A DNA stretch of 64,000 nucleotides, taken from positions 52,244,992 through 52,308,991 of the forward strand of contig OX031065.1 of assembly GCA_943736015.1 (NCBI GenBank), read 5' to 3'. Made by a program: the position numbers and the translations under genes. Source of the stretch: Tridacna crocea (lineage: Eukaryota > Mollusca > Bivalvia > Cardiida > Cardiidae). Every line of letters starts with the position of its first letter. The first letter of the stretch is position 1. The notes below the pieces were generated by a model. The model saw nothing but the letters and a program-made list of their open reading frames with translations, made no database searches and was not told the origin of the DNA. Positions 12,670 to 24,100 of this stretch are shown piece after piece.

Positions 12670-12898
12670 TTAACTCATTATCAAACAACAAAATTTTAGG
12701 TTTGTCCAAATCAAAAGCATGTGCAGACGACAAAGTAAAAGTGACTGAAAATTTGAAATTTGTTTTGTGATGGGTAGAAAATATTGTGGGACAAGGAGAA
12801 AATCCTGGTTACCTGCATTTTCTCCTTTTCCCACAATGTTTTCTAAAGGTTTCTTTCTCAGGGTTGTCAAAAGCAAGGATTGTGTGGTAATGGGTTAA
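12670..12898 (+). mobile_element. Family A MITE, full length
   Basis: TTAA at 12670 and 12895. Three unpaired stem changes (GGACAAGG, ATCCTGG, CCTGCA). Confidence 0.9.
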
Positions 12899-13361
12899 AA
12901 TGATCATGAATAGGGTCAGCTCAATCAAAGACTACAAGTCCATCAAGGTGGACATTTTGCTCCCCAGTATCAAGCACTTTCATACCTACCTACTTGCTGT
13001 TTTTTTTCTGTAGCCTGTTAGACAGCAGACATTGGAGAGTTGGACTACTAAGCAGAATGAAAAGCTCATCCTGTATTCCACACATAAAAAAGAAATACAT
13101 GTTTCGCCAATTTTCAAAACTGCTTGAAGGTCTAGAAAAAAGGTGATGCTTCACACACATTGTGAAGCTGCAGTCTATGCAGCTCAAGACAAAATAAATA
13201 AAAACAGAAAATTAACTGGCTTGATCTGTTTGCTTCTATCTATATTTGTTACCTACCAAACAGTAGATTCTTGCTGTGAAAACATGGTTAGAGTATAGAC
13301 TGATGAGCAATGAGTGATCTCACAGCTGAGCCATATGCTCAGATGATCTGCAGCGTAAAGC

Positions 13362-13568
13362 TTTACCCTTCACCAGATAACAAAATGAAAGCCTTGTCAA
13401 AACTGAAACTATTTGCAGACAATTGATTTGTGAGTTAAGTAAACTAGAAAACATTTTGGGAAAAGGAGAAAATGCTGGTTACCAGCATTTTCTCCTTTTC
13501 CCACAATGTTTTCAGAACTCTTCTTCCTATGAGCTGTAAAAACCGGGGATTGTTTGGTAAAGGATTAA
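13362..13568 (+). mobile_element. Family A MITE, shortened
   Basis: The palindrome is nearly perfect but the left unique region is about 20 bp short. Right TTAA at 13565. Confidence 0.8.
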
Positions 13569-13676
13569 TGCAATATGCATCTTCATGATCTTGGATACTT
13601 TTAGTGATTTGTCAGATAAACAACTTACGGGTATGGGGTTGCTTTGGCTATGATATTTTCCTAAAATGACTAACAA

Positions 13677-15300
13677 AAACAAGAGGGCCAAGATGGCCCT
13701 GGATCGCTCACCTGAATTTTTGAGATGACCATAGTCTATTTTTTTTTTTTGAGGTATTGAAACATTGGAACCAAATTTATAATTTTGCCAAGCAATTTTC
13801 AAACGGTCACCTGTAAAAGTCATTTCGAAATCTGACCATCAGTTTCAAAAAGAAGAATTTTTAAGAATTCTTCATTTCTGTATAAGAGCAATTAGCCCCC
13901 ATCCATGAGAGCCATGTTTCTTGATGGATCAAAATTTACGAACAAGTTTTGAAAAGGGTCACCCAAGGAACATCTCTCTGAAATAATTTCAAAATCTGAC
14001 CAGGGGTTTCAGAGAAAGAGAATTTTAAAGAATTTCATCATGTCCATATAGTGCAAGTAGCCCCCATTCACAAGAGCCATGTTTCTTGATGGATCAAAAT
14101 TATATGTACAGCTTTTGGAAAGGGTCCCCCAAGGAACATCTCAGTCAGATTATTTTAAAATCTGACCACAGGTTTCAGAGAAGAAGAATTTTCAAGAATT
14201 TCTTCATTTCCATATAGTGCAAGTAGCCCCCATTCACTAGAGCCATGTTTCTTGGCCAATCAAAATTTTGCAAACAATTTTAGAAAAGGGTCACCCAAGG
14301 AACATCTCTGTGAAATTATTTCGAAATCTGTCCAGCCATTTTAGAGAAGAATAATTTTCAAGAATTTCTTCATTTCTACATGTACATTGTATATAGTGCA
14401 AGTAGCCCCCATTCACCAGAGCCATGTTTCTTGACCAATCAAAATTTCGCGAACAATTTTTGGAAAGGGTAACCCAAGGAACAAGTCTGTGAAATTATTT
14501 CAAAATCTAACCAGCGGTTTCTGAGAAGAAGAATTTTTAAGAATTTCTTCATTTCTGTATAGTGCAAGAAGCCCCCATTCACCAGAGCCATGTTTCTCGA
14601 CAGATCAAAATTTCGCGACCAATTTTTGAAAAGGGTCATCCAAGGAACATCTCTGTGAAATTATTTTAAAATCTGACCAGCGGTTACAGAGAAGAAGAAT
14701 TTTTAAGAATTTCTTCATTTCTGTACAGTGCAAGAAGCCCCCATTCACCAGAGCCATGTTTCTTGACGGATCAAAATTTCGCGAACAATTTTTGAAAAGG
14801 GTCACCTAAGGAACATCTGTGTGAAATTATTTTAAAATCTGGCCAGCGGTTTCAGAGAAGAAGAATTTTTAAGAATTTCATCATTTCTGTATAGTGCAAG
14901 AAGCCTCCATTCACCAGAGCCATGTTTCTTGACGGATCAAAATTTCACGAACAATTTTTGAAAAGGGTCACCCAAGACACATCTGTGTGAAATTATTTTA
15001 AAATCTGGCCAGCGGTTTCAGAGAAGAAGATTTTTAAAGAATTTGCTAAAAAATTCCATTTCGTTGCCATGGCAACCAGAGTTTTTGACGGAATCAAATT
15101 CTGTGAACAATTTTTAAAGAGGACCTCCCAAGGAACATTCCAGCCAAGTTTGGTCCAAATCCGCCCAGCGGTTTAGGAGGAGTTGATGTTTAAAGAATTG
15201 TTGACGACGCACGACGCACGACGCACTGACGCACGACGGACGACGGACACCGGGTGATCCTAAAAGCTCCCCTTGAGCACGTTGTGCTCAGGTGAGCTAA
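13677..15300. mobile_element. Pearl/Helitron-like element P1
   Basis: The 5' end reads ACAAGAGGGCC with a GGGCC/GGCCC hairpin and GCTCACC. A tandem core follows at 13840-15010 (about 7 units of 165-166 bp, landmark GCCATGTTTC). Then comes an ACGACGC/ACGG-type microsatellite (15203-15251) and a terminal hairpin GAGCAC-GT-TGTGCTC ending GGTGAGCTAA. The layout is that of bivalve pearl elements, now usually treated as Helitron relatives. Confidence 0.75.
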
Positions 15301-15429
15301 AAAAAAGGCTATCATTATGTTATATATTTACTCAATCCATTAATGTACAAAATGTTTTTTTTTCCACATGTGCTACTGCTTGGTACTTTTGAGTAATTAC
15401 TCCTTTGCCATCAGTTCTTTACATACTGT

Positions 15430-15575
15430 TGAAGGAGGTCCTGCGTGGGTCTATGGTAAGGTATAAGACTTAATACCTGGAGGTCGTGGGTTCTAGGCCT
15501 TGGCCTCCACTTGGTTTTCATGGGAATTTCCAAGGGGAAGACATTTCAGGGTCCTGGCCTAGGACTGGTGAAACC
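15430..15575 (+). mobile_element. Possible tRNA-derived SINE S8, decayed
   Basis: GGTCTATGGTAAGGTATAAG followed 40 bp later by GGTCGTGGGTTCTAGGCC resembles degraded A and B boxes. No target duplication is seen. Confidence 0.35.
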
Positions 15576-15937
15576 AACAAAAAGCATAAGTATTTGAGCT
15601 GTCAGCGTGAAATCACTGAAATAATGTTGACAGTGTTTCATTCAATCAATCATTTGAAAGACGCTATTTTGATTTTTGAAAATATTTTAATAGTTCTTTA
15701 CAGGTCATTAAGTAGCCTTTTTTTGGTCATAATAAATGGACATAGGAAAATAAAAAGCCCAAACTGTTTTCAACACAACATTTGTATAACATGCACCTTG
15801 TACAATTATATCAAGCAAATAGAACAATACAAGACAAAAAAGTGCAATAAAAAATATGTTAACATATTTTGTCTTCAGGTCACTTTACACAATCAACCCG
15901 GTATTCAAAGATCACCAATGTGAACAAAAATGGTCTT

Positions 15938-16166
15938 TTAGCCCTTCATCCCATACAACATTTCTTTGGTATCTCTAATTGACCCTAAATAACAGCAAGG
16001 ATGAAGCTGTTTCTTATATGTATATGACATCTTTTGATAGCACAGAAAACATTGTGACATAAGGTGAAATTGCTTGTCACAAGCAATTTCACCTTTTGCC
16101 ATATTGTTTTCCAAAGGCTCATACAAGCAATGCGTAGAAATGAGTATCTATGGAGTAAAGGGTTAA
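15938..16166 (+). mobile_element. Family B TTAA hairpin MITE, copy B1
   Basis: 229 bp, with TTAG (decayed TTAA) at the left and TTAA at 16163. The palindrome centres on TTGCTTGTCACAAGCAA and lies between AAAACATTGTGAC-type and GCCATATTGTTTT arms. Confidence 0.8.
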
Positions 16167-16203
16167 AGCAAGTGGTCTTTAATTGCAAAATCATGTATGT
16201 CGA

Positions 16204-16418
16204 TTTCACTCTTTCCCAAAAAACAATATTTTAGACTAGTCAAAATTGAAAGCAAAGGACAAAATTTGTATGGCACACATGAAGGGATTTGTATCCAATC
16301 GTCCAGAAAACATTGTGGAAAAAGGAGAAAATGCTGGTAATTAGTATTTTCTCTGTTTCCCTCAAAATGCCTACTTCTCAGTGTTGTTAAAACTAGGGAT
16401 TGACTGTTAAAGGTTTAA
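16204..16418 (+). mobile_element. Family A MITE, decayed
   Basis: The right arm is eroded (TTAGTATTTTCTCTGTTTCC). Right TTAA at 16415. Confidence 0.7.
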
Positions 16419-17649
16419 GCTTTTCACACCTTATACTGAATTAGAACAATCCTAGGCAATAGTAATGTGAAAAACAGTAAGTTTGCAACCAGCAATGTAT
16501 CCCATTCTCACAAATTTTGTCATTTGTTGAAGAATTAAGAAGAGATGTAGAATAAAACAACTGGTCTCTGAAAGCAGTGAATTGTTTAATGAAGATTTTT
16601 TTTTTTTTTAAGAAAGTTTTGACTGACTGTGCATAAAACTAGCAACAGCTTAGACTCTCTATAGACTCATATTGTGCTTGTAAATATTGTGGGTAAAGGA
16701 GAAATGCTGGTAACCACATAATCTGTATGCTATCATCTATCGCAAGGAGAAGTCACCTAAGCCTGTAGACATTTTCATTTTGACTAATAATGGCAGATGA
16801 ACGATGGTGTATGAAAAAAATTGTGATGTAAAAAATAATGAGATGTGATTCATAAAGTAATGATTCATCAGCATTTTTTGCTATAAATGTATGTGTTAAA
16901 TTTGGGTGGGATAGGTCCAGTGGGTCTCCCACAGCAACTATTCTTAAAGGGATAGCATTGTGATACCTGTGTCAAGATGACATTTCAATGTTGACTACTT
17001 ACAATTTGTTTCAGTTATCTCCCACTATCTTCTTTACGAGACACCATACCCTCTGAAGATCTTTTATGCCATTTAAAAACAAGAGATCTGTTTACATTTG
17101 AAAATCAATTGGCATCCTTTAATGATTTTTATCTGTTGGTGTTTCCCCTCGGCCATGAAAAACTTTATTATTCCTTTTTTCTCTTCCTGCATTAGTGCTG
17201 CCATTTCTATCCTTGAGTCAGCCTTAAGTTAACAGGCTATATATCCTAAAGTACCCAACAGATGATGCTCAAATATGCAAGGATGTTACATGCAACTTCA
17301 TCACATAAACAGACAACATTTGGTATAATTTGGTACCATTTTGGAGAACCAACACAGATATCAACAGTACACAGTGCAGTCAAGAAACTGGTTACTGGAG
17401 ATTCCAACCCAAGACTAATAAAACTTAATTCTGTTAAATACAAGTATAATACATCTTTGTAAACCATACAACTCTTTTAACATTTAAGTTGACTGTTCAG
17501 CTGTTCAGTGTGAGTCCAAAAATTTATTGATTTCCGTTGAATAAAGTTACAATAAAAGTTTAAGTAAGTTTAAACCACCCTTGTATATGTTACTAAAGTA
17601 GTCATTTTGTCACTTTGAGGATTGTCAATGCTGAATCATGTATAGTCCC
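16419..17649. other. No gene seen; downstream flank of NCDN
   Basis: It may include NCDN 3'UTR sequence. A minus-strand AATAAA lies at 17523-17528, about 610 bp past the stop, but others could serve. Confidence 0.3.
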
Positions 17650-17870
17650 CTGTACAAAACAATCCCATGTTTCAACAACCCTGAGGAAGAAGAATTTTAA
17701 AAGCATTACAAGAAAAGAGGCAAAATGCCTGTAATCAGCATTTTCTTTTTTCCTGAATCATTCACTCCTTTTTCAAAGACAAACACATATACCATCATTT
17801 CTAACACATAAAAATTTATCATCTAAAAAAGCTTTCATTTATGGCAAAACTTGTTTCTGTTGGGTTTAGA
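17650..17870 (-). mobile_element. Family A MITE, strongly decayed
   Basis: AACAATCCC, CCCTGAGGAAGAAG and a partial GCCTGTAATCAGCATTTTC stem remain. Confidence 0.5.
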
Positions 17871-18135
17871 TGCTAATTGTTTTCATCAAACACCATGCCA
17901 TCACTAAAACCTATCCTGCGCTCAGGTGGGCATGCACACAGGCTTCACAGGAACAAAACTTCAGTTTGATCCGATGAAATATATGTACATTCAAACTAGT
18001 ATTTGAGGCTGACCACACTAACATAGAACTGACTTTGAATGTCAGTAGAGCATTGTAGCTTCAAACGTTATGATCTGTCTGTAAATACACCCCAAATAGC
18101 TTTTGTTACTACATGTAAAGATCATTTCAAACTGG

Positions 18136-18199
18136 TCACTGTTCTCCAACTGCACTAGGTCTTTGTAGGATGTTATGTAACTCCTTTGATTTGTATAAC
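18136..18199 (-). CDS. NCDN: NCDN exon 18, terminal
   Basis: After the split Met it encodes LYKSKELHNILQRPSAVGEQ and stop TGA (18138-18136). It matches the human C-terminus SHYRMAALEQCLSEP in position and length. The acceptor TTTCAACAG has a long pyrimidine tract. A competing acceptor near 18910 gives an immediate non-homologous stop and was discarded. Confidence 0.85.
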
Positions 18200-21100
18200 C
18201 TGTTGAAAGAAAAAGTTAAGCAAGTAAATTTACTAACAAAATGAAATAATAAACATCTTTCTAAATATCAAATGACAAAGTTACATAAAAATTCTGAATT
18301 TGATATTTTAGTTAACTCTATACTAGACAAAAAAAGTTTTAGAGTTACCAATCTTGTAAGTATTTGCAGTAAACAAATGTGTCTTAACCCTTTACCAAAC
18401 AATCCATGGCTTTTCGACCCTGAGAAAGAAAAGCCTTTTGAAAACATTGTGGGAAAAGGAGAAAATGCTGGTAACCAGCATTTTCTCCTTTTCCCACAAT
18501 GTTTTCTACCCTGTTGGAAACCAATTTCAGTTTTTGAGTTATGTTCATTTTGTCTTCTGCAAGTGCTTTCAATTTGTACCAGTCTAAAATTTTGTTGTTT
18601 GGGAAAGGGTTAAATGACTTGTACTGGAATTTTTTTTTTTACACTTTATGTGTCCGTAACAACCAGATCCGTATTCACCAACCATTCTTGAGAACATCCC
18701 TGGGCTAATTCTGGATTTAAAAAGTAACACATCTTTTGATTGGCTTAACCATTGGGTTAAGCCAATCAGAAACTGTGTTACTTTCAAATTTAGAAATTTC
18801 TTGAGAATAACACAAAGAAAGCTTATATGAATTGTTGGTGGATAAGGACCCGGATCCAAACCTGAGGTCTCAATCTTTTCTCTTATCTCATGCAATGATA
18901 CAATTTCTTGGTCTTAAAGGAAAATATTAAATGAATCAATATTGTGCATTCAACTTTATCAAACAAAATACCCCACAAAGAATGATAAATGAAATAAGAG
19001 TCAAGAATAAATACATACATTGAAATTTCTATTCCTTTCTGTTCTTTAATGATCATTTTCACAGATTCTGATTCCTTTGCAACAGATACCAATAACAACA
19101 AGTAACAACTTCTAGTTTCTTCTGTTACACCGTTACCTGAATACAAAGATGTAAATTTTACACTTCAAATCTGGAAAGAGCAGTACTTAGAAAACCTCAA
19201 TGCAACATTCACATATTTTTAAAGATCAGAGAAATCTTACTAAAAATAAACAAGCATGTAATCAAATTGACTCTGTGACCTAAATTTTGACCCATCTAGG
19301 TCAGCTTCCAGAAGTAGAGGTAATCTGGCACCAAAATCTGGCAAAGATAATCAGTATCAGAACTACATGCTATCAAAATAATGACCTTGGATTAAAAAAA
19401 AAAAAACACATGTTTATGCCCAATAAAAATTATGCTGTCTGCAATATCTAGAGTTCTCTAGGAAAAATCATGGACCTCAAGGCTCATAGCTTAAATACTT
19501 TATGTTGCATCACCGTTTTTGGTCAATAGAAAAGTTGTTCAATTATGTCCAAAAAGTCAAAACTGGGCCTGCTTAACTCTTTACCAAACCACAAAATTTT
19601 AGACTTCTTCAAATTGAAAGCATTTGCAGATGACAAAATGTGACTCAAAAATTGAAACTTGACTTTAAAAGAGTAGAAAACATTGTAGGAATAGGAGAAA
19701 ATGCTGGTTACCAGGTTTTTATCCTTTCCTACAATGTTTTTAAAGGCTTCTTTCTATGGGTCCTTGAAAGTTTGGATTGTGTGGGAAAGAGTTTAGGGAG
19801 CGAAAGGCTGCAGAAAGGTACTGGTACATGTACATGGAATTAAATTTTTATTCTATAGTGAAAGACCTACAGCTCTGATTATTTGATGGTCCATACCTTT
19901 TTGTCATGGTGTATTGTTCAGTGTTTAAAAACTACAATACATTGCTTTTTTCTTCAAACTAGCAAAATAGGAGGGTGCTTTTGAAATGCAAGTATGACTG
20001 GTTAAAAGTGTCTAGGAATCTTTTAGAGTTTCTGATTATCATTTTTTAACTCCAGTTTACCTATTCTTCATACATACTGAAAATGTAACGGCTTGATCCT
20101 TTACCAAACAACCCCTGATTTTAAATGACCCTAAGGAAGAAGCCTTTTGAAAACATAGTGGGAAAAGGAGAAAATGCTGGTAACCAGCATTTTCTCTTTT
20201 TCTCGGGGTATTGTCTACTCTTCCAAAGTCCAGTTTCAATTTTTGATTCACATTTATTTTGTTGTGTACAAGTGCTTTAATTTGGACAAGTCTACCATTT
20301 TGTTATTTGGCAAAGAGTTAAATAAAAGAAAAGGCCACGCAAGGATATTTTTTGTGAAGTTTGGCTGAAAAAGGCCAAGGTATACAGGAATAGATGTTAA
20401 GAGAATTACTGAGGGTTGAAATTCAAGATCTATAAAAGGAAAGCATGAGCAAACCTTTGACTTCAAGGAGATTTTTCAATACATTTGATAGCCAACCAGA
20501 CTGCACAACCACTGATGTCAACTCCTTATAAAGTGGTATACACGAAGAGAAGGCTGCAAGAAAAACAACAAAACCACAGAGGTTTAAATCATTCAGCTCA
20601 CTGTGTCTCGTGTGTGTATGTTAATTAATAGGAAAACTTTTGTAATACATCATTTGAAAAGGTACAAGTTACACCATATTATGCAGTGAAATTATGTTCA
20701 ACCATTTCTAAATTATAAATAGCAAGACCACAACATACAGGTGCCAAGTGCTTTTAGAAATAAATTTATTTTCAGTAAACAATCTAAGTTGAAAATGGGG
20801 CATAAATGCCTCAAAAATACTTTGATAGTTACCTGCCAAACCGGTATGGGTTCTGCTGTTGCTAACATACAGCTAGTAAGACTTTGAGATCAATATCTAC
20901 AGTAATGACAGAGATATTATAAATTGTCAAAGTGTTTGTGTGACAACAACAAAGACAATTAGTCGAGCTAATAAGTCGAGCTAAAAATATTTTCATGGTT
21001 GAGTACTAAATGTCAAACCTCTTTTCATATTATGGGAGTCAAAAATTTATGTATTTATGAGTATAAATCAGACTTACATCTACTTTCATATGGAGTGCAA

Positions 21101-24100
21101 CACGCGAAAAGGTGCATTCGGACATTTGCGTAAAGTGTCGTCACTGATTAGCCTGCGCAGTCCACGGCACTTTACGACTACATTAGATTTTGTGCTACAG
21201 TAGACTTGCGTAAAACAGAAAATCACATAAAATCGGAAAGTGTCGTTTCGAATTAGCCTGCGCAGACTGCACACGCTGATCAGAGACGACACTTCACGCA
21301 AATATCCGTATGACCCTTTTCGCGTGTTGCACTCCATATGATACACTAGGACAAGATAAGGATACAAAACTACCTTGCATGCTCAGGAACCAAGTTTGTG
21401 ATATTTGATCCCAGACTGGTACGTAAAGCTCTGCAATGTCCATCACAATGTTGCCTTTACGCTTGTGTTTCACTGTGTATGCACTATTCAAATAGTTAAT
21501 GCACGATTTGAAAAATACTGTCACACTTTCTGGTTCCAAGATTTCTTCTGAAATGAGATTAAACAAACTTTTTGCTCTGATGTGCTACTGTTCATTCATT
21601 ACTTCCCACAAATAGCTAGAAGCTGCCACTTTTGAATACATTGGTGCAAAACTAAGAAAATGCTAGTAACAAACATTTTCTCCTTTTGCTACAGTATTTT
21701 TGATTGCATTCATATATCAGACTATAGTTCTGGTTTGTTATCCATATTTTTGTGTGCTGAAATGTTGTCCATTGCAAGTTTGTTTCTCTAGGTAATGACT
21801 TAATTCAGAAAGCTAGAGCTGCATTTTTATCATATAGCAAACACATACATGCACATGTAATATCTTATACTACAAATCTTGTTATGTCATTAATCACAGC
21901 TAAACTCTTTACCACATTACAAAAAGGTAGGCTTGTCCCAACTAAAAGCATGTCCAGATGCCAATTTGAATGTGACTCGAATAAGGAAATTTGTCTTTGA
22001 TAGGGGAGAAAACATTGTGGAACAAGAGCTTCGCAAAGCGGCGCATATACGCCCGAAGGGGCTTGTCAGTGAAATGAGTTGAAATGACGGAAGGGCCATG
22101 AATGAAGAGTAGTTAATCTCCATGATATGTGAAAAACATTAAAGGGCAATAACTAAAAAAAGAAGGGTGACAGTTACAAATTTTGTGAATTGCTGTTCTC
22201 CACAAGGTGTTCTATCAGTCTTGAAAGGTTCAAGATTATAGCTTTTATATTTTAGAAATTGTGGCACAGGCGAAAATTCAAAGAGAAAACTAACAAAGGG
22301 CAATAACTCAAAAAGAAGGATGGCACTTCTTCATAATGTGTTCTATTAGTCTTTGAAGTTTCTAGATTATAGGTTTTAAAGTTTAAAAGTTATAGCCTGG
22401 ACAAAAATTAAAACTGAAAATTAACAAAAGGGAAATAACTCAAACAATAAAGGTCATAGAGTTATAGTTCATGGGCACTGCACTTCTCCATAATGTGTTC
22501 TATCAGTGTATGTAGTTTCAAGTTGATACCTTTTATAGTTTGGAAGTTATGGCCTGGACAAAAATTAAAACTAAAAATTAACAAAGGGCAGTAACTCAAA
22601 AAATAAATGTGGCAGAGTTATATTTTATTGGCACTACACTTCTCAATAATGGGTTCTATCAGTGTATGAAGTTCCAAGTTAATAGCTTTTATAGTTTGAA
22701 AGTTATGGCCTGGACAAAATTTCAAACTGAAAATTAACAAAGGGCAATAACTCAAAAAATAAAGGGGCAGAGTTATGGTTCATGTGCACTGCACTTCTCA
22801 ATAATGTGTTCTATCAGCATATGAAGTTCCAGGTTAATAGCTTTTATAATTTGGAAGTTATGGCTTGTACAAAAATTCAAACTGAAAATTAACAAAGGGC
22901 AATAATTAAAAAAATAAAGGTCACAGAGTTATGGTTCATGTGCACTGCACTTCTACATAATGTGTTCTATCAGTGTATGTAGTTTCAAGTTGATACCTTT
23001 TATGGTATGGAAGTTAAGGCCTGAACAAAAATTCAAAGTGAAAAGTTGGTTATTTCAGAAATCAAGGGCAGATAATTTTAGAACGCAAACAGCCATCAAA
23101 ATTCTAAGACCCAGGTGCACAACTAGACATCATGGAGATTCATTGTGGCAAGTTTCAAATAATTCCGATGAAAACTGTAGGAGGAGTTGTGCACACAAGA
23201 AATTGCTAACGGACGGACGGACGGACGACCGGGGGTATAACATAATACGACCCTTCGGGCGTATAAAAAGGAGATATTGCTGGTTACCAGCATTTTCTTC
23301 TTTTCCCACAATATTTTCAAAAGGCTTCTTCCTCAGGGTCATTGAAAGTAGGAATAGTGTGGTAAAGAGTTAACTAACTCTTTACCACACAATCCCGACT
23401 TTTAACGACCCTGACAAAGAAGGCCATTGAAAACATTGTAGGAAAAGGAGAAAATGTTGGTAACCAGCATTTTCTCCTTTTCCCACAATGTTTTCTACCC
23501 TTTCCAAATCAAATTTCAATTTTTAATTCACATTTATTTTGTCGTCTGCAAATGCTTTCAATTTGGACTAATCCAAAATTTTGTCGTTTGGTAACAAGTT
23601 AAACATCCAAATACATGTACAGGCATCATAACTTTATGTAAATGACATCATAGCACACAGAACATAAACAACTAGAACTGTCCTAAGTGGACATAATCCC
23701 AACCACCACAACCAATGAACCAAAATGATTTTGATAAAAATGATCACCTTTACTTTGACCTTTGACCATTGTAACGCAGAGGCTATAGGACACTTCCTTG
23801 GATCAAAAACAATATTTGTATAAAATGTCATGATCCTAGTTAATAGCTAAACAGTTTTCTTCTCTGTATTAAAAAAAAAAAGATTTTTTGTGAAAGCTTA
23901 TAGAAACACATAATTACTAAAATACAGGCTAGTAATTCTAACAGTCATGTCAATTACCTGTTTTCCTGTGAAGAAGTCGGATCAGCATCAATCCAAGGGT
24001 CACTAAATGGGACCATAAAACTATACAATTTGATTCTGAAAAGAAAAATTCGCAACAAATAGTTTTGATTCTCTGTATTTTAATAAACCTTTCAAAGATA

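Noticed and set aside
13840..15010. CRISPR-like array
   Set aside because: The 165-bp units are contiguous diverged tandem repeats without unique spacers, in a eukaryotic genome.
15486..15923. A 145-codon open frame
   Set aside because: No recognisable family, low-complexity composition, an overlap with a SINE-like head and no splice or homology support.
18880..18912. Alternative NCDN last exon after an AG at about 18912
   Set aside because: It gives a short tail ending at TGA with no family similarity, whereas the exon at 18136-18199 matches the human C-terminus and phase.
22960..23373. A 137-codon open frame
   Set aside because: It runs through P2 core repeats, its microsatellite and the resumed MITE, so it is chance openness.
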